DNA of 24,029 bases from Tubiluchus corallicola (taxonomy: Eukaryota; Priapulida; Priapulimorpha; Priapulimorphida; Tubiluchidae), in contig JAQGDQ010000155.1 of NCBI GenBank assembly GCA_030141605.1, forward strand, positions 457,501-481,529, in the 5' to 3' direction. The position numbers were made by a program, and so were the translations under genes. This document shows, one piece after another, positions 20,246 to 24,029 of this stretch (the first letter of the stretch is position 1; every line of letters starts with the position of its first letter). The notes under the pieces are model-generated. The model searched no databases. It was not told where the DNA came from and saw only the letters and a program-made list of their open reading frames with translations.

Positions 20246-20627
20246 ATAGTTTTGTTTCAATTTGTATAATTTTCGAATGATTTTAAAATCGAAGAAAAAG
20301 TTTTTTGTCTCAAAGGCTGATTAGATTTTTTTGTTTTTTTGTAAATATTTTTGAACATTTAATCTTTTAGGATCTTTACAAAAAAGGGGAAACAATTATT
20401 GGGAGACTGAAAACCCAGGTGTTTTAAAGTCCAAGTCCACATTTCGCGAGATGGAAATATATGATTAGAATAAAGTTTGTTTGTACCGAAATTCTGAGCA
20501 GAAATGCCGTTTACAGAAAACAGTAACGATAAATTTAAAATATGCGCATAGTTATTTTTACACTACACGAACATTTAACAAGTGATAGTTACAGTGAATA
20601 TATGAAAAAGAGCGATTATGTGATAAT
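20246..20627. other. Inverted-repeat spacer, non-coding left part
   Basis: AT-rich, no coding frame or repeat recognised before the 35-bp array begins. Confidence 0.55.
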
Positions 20628-21955
20628 GGCGATGCGAAAAAATACAGCTAAATGCTACGTTTTAAGCAGAGAAAAAATAGAGCTAAATGCTACGTTTTAG
20701 GCAGAGAAAAAATAGAGCTAAATGCTACGTTTTAGGTAGAGAAAAAATAGAGCTAAATGCTACGTTTTAGACAGAGAAAAAATACAGCTAAATGCTACTT
20801 TTTAGGCAGAGAAAAAATAGAGCTAAATGCTACATTTTAAGCAGAGAAAAAATAGAGCTAAATGCTACTTTTTAGGCAGAGAAAAAATAGAGCTAAATGC
20901 TACGTTTTAGGTAGAGAAAAAATAGAGCTAAATGCTACGTTTTAGACAGAGAAAAAATACAGCTAAATGCTACGTTTTAGGCAGAGAAAAAATAGAGCTA
21001 AATGCTACGTTTTAAGCAGAGAAAAAATAGAGCTAAATGCTACGTTTTAGGCAGAGAAAAAAAGAGCTAAATGCTACGTTTTAGGCAGAGAAAAAATAGA
21101 GCTAAATGCTACGTTTTAAGCAGAGAAAAAATAGAGCTAAACTACGTTTTGTAGAAAAAATAAGTAAATAAATGCTACGTTTTAAGCAGAGAGAAAAATT
21201 AGAGCTAAATGCATTTTAAGCAGAGAAAAATAGAGCTAAATGCTACGTTTTAGGCAGAGAAAAAATAGAGCTAAATGCTACGTTTTAAGCAGAGAAAAAT
21301 AGAGCTAAATGCTACGCTTTAAGCAGAGAAAAATAGAGCTAAATGCTACGTTTTAAGCAGAGAAAAAATAGAGCTAAATGCTACGTTTTAAGCAGAGAAA
21401 AATAGAGATAAATGCTACGTTTTAAGCAGAGAAAAATAGAGCTAAATGCCACGTTTTAAGCAGAGAAAAAATAGAGCTAAATGCTACGTTTTAAACAGAG
21501 CAAAAATAGAGCTAAATGCCACGTTTTAAGCAGAGAAAAATAGAGCTAAATGCCACGTTTTAAGCAGAGAAAAAATAGAGCTAAATGCCACGTTTTAAGC
21601 AGAGAAAAAATAGAGCTAAATGCTACGTTTTAAGCAGAGAAAAATAGAGCTAAATGCCACGTTTTAAGCAGAGAAAAAATAGAGCTAAATGCCACGTTTT
21701 AAGCAGAGAAAAAATACAGCTAAATGCTACGTTTTGTGCAGAGCAAAAATAGAGCTAAATTCTACGTTTTATGCAGAGAAAAAATAGAACTAAATGCTAC
21801 GTTTTATGCAGAGAAAAAATAGAGCTAAGTGCTACGTTTTAAGCAGAGAAAAATAGAGCTAAATGCTACGTTTTAAGCAGAGAAGAAATAGAGCTAAATG
21901 CTGCGTTTTATGCAGAAAAAAAAATAGAGCTAAATGCTACGCTTTAGATATGCTT
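20628..21955. repeat. 35-bp minisatellite, about 38 units
   Basis: Unit AGAGCTAAATGCTACGTTTT + AAGCAGAGAAAAAAT, 34 or 35 bp according to an A-run of 5 or 6. I count 38 occurrences of the GCTAAATG-like core. The first part has TTTTAGGCAGAG, GGTAGAG and AGACAGAG variants; a five-unit block is duplicated 175 bp apart (TTTAGGTAGA at 20731 and 20906). The later part has TTTTAAGCAGAG and GCCACG variants. A degenerate patch at about 21140-21215 separates the two. Not a CRISPR array: units are contiguous with no unique spacers. Confidence 0.97.
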
Positions 21956-22810
21956 GAGCCATTTGCTAAATTAAGTTAACGACTACATCAAAATGAGGAT
22001 TAGTGAAAAAAATTATATAAACACTATAAAATACAAATTTAATGAATACATACCGAGAATTGGCAACAGATTATCCTCAATAAGGAGGAGGTGGAGTGAC
22101 ATGACGTGATGATAAGTCACCCCAAGCTAGCTAGAAAAAATTTTGCAAGATTACAACGCAATATACCTTGTGAGAAGTAAGCCTATATGCAAGGGATTGC
22201 ACAGCAAATTGGGAATGAATCCAAAATATTTACATAGGGTTAAATGTATACTATGAAACAGGTTTGCAAGGGCAGATCCATGCAACCATGAATAAACGCC
22301 CTAATCGAGTTGTTCTCGGCAGTTTCTGTGTTTCCCATGCCTTTAAGTTAACCATTGACACGTCTTACTTAAATATCTTTATCGACGTACAGTTTGGATT
22401 TTAAAATTGAAACAACAATGGAGAACGGGAACTTTCAAGGAAAATATAAGACCAGTTTTACTTTGCCAGTTAATTAGTAGAGTAGGTGTCAGAAAATTAG
22501 TAAAATATTCGTGTCATTGGCAACGCAATATAAAGAGTTTTATTGCAAAAGCATGAACATGACTTTATTATTGAACACCAATATAGTTCATTTACCATAC
22601 AAGTTTATCCTCGTGCTGTGTAAGCAGACCAGCACAGGTCTTTAGTTATCAGAACGTTGTAATTTCGTATGACGATAAATGCGAACTTGGAGAAATTCGT
22701 AGGAAAGCGTCCCTGTAATTAGCAGACAATGTGAGGCCCTTTTGGCTGGCTTCTCCATGGGGCATTTGCATTGTATCTTTAACCCGTGTCAGTGACATCT
22801 CAATGCCCAG
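21956..22810. other. Inverted-repeat spacer, non-coding right part
   Basis: No coding frame, element end or tandem repeat recognised on either strand. AT-rich. Confidence 0.55.
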
Positions 22811-23156
<346 letters not shown>

Positions 23157-24029
23157 TCTGTCTCCCCCTCTCTCTTTCTCCCCCCTCTCTCTCTATCTCC
23201 TATCTCTTTCTCTTTCTCTCCTACAACGTGTGAATGTAATAATGACAATTAAACGCCACAGCATTTAATCTTTGATTGTACCTGCATGTATATAATAATA
23301 GAGAAATTCTCAGATGAAACTAGCCAGCATGGACATAAATGTGATATACACGTATACAAGAATCGAGAATTGTTTTATCTTGTACATTGATATGATATCA
23401 TGCGGGAATTGGTTCGTCATGAAATGAAACATAATCGATTGATTGCAATTCAACATGCGAACAAATAATTTTGTGTCCAGGTGATGTTAATAACTCTAGC
23501 AGTTTAATTATTTTAATTTATAGTTTGAACAAGTTTAATCTTTACGTAGTACAATTTAAATCATTGGCTTATAAAATACAAATACAGTTCATTATGTTTA
23601 TTTGCAGTCATTTCTTGTTAAGTGGTGTGTATATATATATATATAATGTAACATGTAATATGTTTACAAACTGAGTATATTTCTTAGTAAACACACATAA
23701 AAACACTTTTATGCCCGCTGTTCCATGTAAGTAATTACGTGTAATATCTGCAGATATATATCTTTTATTCTTTTATTATGCATACAATATATTCAAATAT
23801 AAAAGAATGTAATGTATTTCTGCTAAAGGAGAAAACATTAGATTTACAACAATAACAATAATATCTTTCTCTCTAACATAAACACTCTTCCCCTACCTAT
23901 CTTTTTATATCTCTCTCTCTCCCATCTCTTTTTCGTTCACTTTCTCTCTCTCAGTCTCTTTCTCTCTTTCTCTATCTTTCTTCACCCCTTCTCTCTCCCC
24001 TCTCTTCGTTTTCTCTCTCTCTCTCTCTC
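23157..24029 (-). repeat. Right arm of large inverted repeat, cut by window end
   Basis: Reverse complement of the left arm, matching from TCTGTCTCCCC at 23157 to the CT run at the window's end. The arm may continue beyond 24029. See the left arm for the list of differences. Confidence 0.95.

Noticed and set aside
20628-21955. CRISPR-like array
   Set aside because: Units are contiguous and all similar, with no unique spacers, and the surrounding sequence is eukaryotic.

Overview
The window looks like AT-rich, non-coding DNA from a large animal (metazoan) genome. There are no long open genes, no operon-like spacing and no bacterial signals. Instead there are long CT/GA microsatellites, several minisatellites, decayed non-LTR retrotransposons (LINEs) and one plausible spliced exon. 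A marine invertebrate, perhaps a mollusc, is a reasonable guess from the CT-tract richness and LINE types, but nothing here fixes the taxon. The serine-leucine and arginine-glutamate open frames are translations of dinucleotide repeats, not proteins.

Layout. 1-2500: little except a pure CT tract (695-863), a 15-C run and a GA-rich patch. 2521-3790: a TTAA-starting dispersed repeat, then a degenerate CT-rich tandem repeat interrupted by a 5'-truncated minus-strand LINE with a perfect 13-bp target-site duplication. 3790-5300: AT-rich, no genes. 5312-5690: weak minus-strand LINE-like remnant. 5781-6362: a foldback (palindromic) element bounded by TTAA. 6630-7550: a CT microsatellite split by a plus-strand truncated LINE. 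8446-8955: GA-rich and compound tetranucleotide repeats. 9470-10380: a decayed minus-strand LINE reverse-transcriptase 3' portion. 10581-13400: two direct copies of a module (about 325 bp of unique sequence plus a 57-bp minisatellite) flanking a five-copy 71-bp minisatellite and another LINE fragment. 14014-14101: a candidate 88-bp exon on the minus strand with good splice signals. 14195-14546: an 88-bp tandem repeat. 14949-15620: a GC-richer stretch with nuclear-receptor-like and CRE-like motifs. 16356-16712 and 17918-18350: two more truncated minus-strand LINEs, the second abutting a 41-bp minisatellite of nearly 16 copies. 19367-24029: a very large inverted repeat with arms of about 875 bp, almost identical, around a 2.9-kb spacer that holds a 38-copy, 35-bp minisatellite. 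The window ends inside the right arm.

The genes do not form a pathway. The window is best read as intronic or intergenic sequence of a gene transcribed on the minus strand, shaped by LINE insertion and tandem-repeat growth. I found no clear new molecular system. The most unusual structures are the near-identical inverted repeat, the duplicated repeat-bearing module, the foldback element and an apparent excess of the palindrome TGACGTCA.
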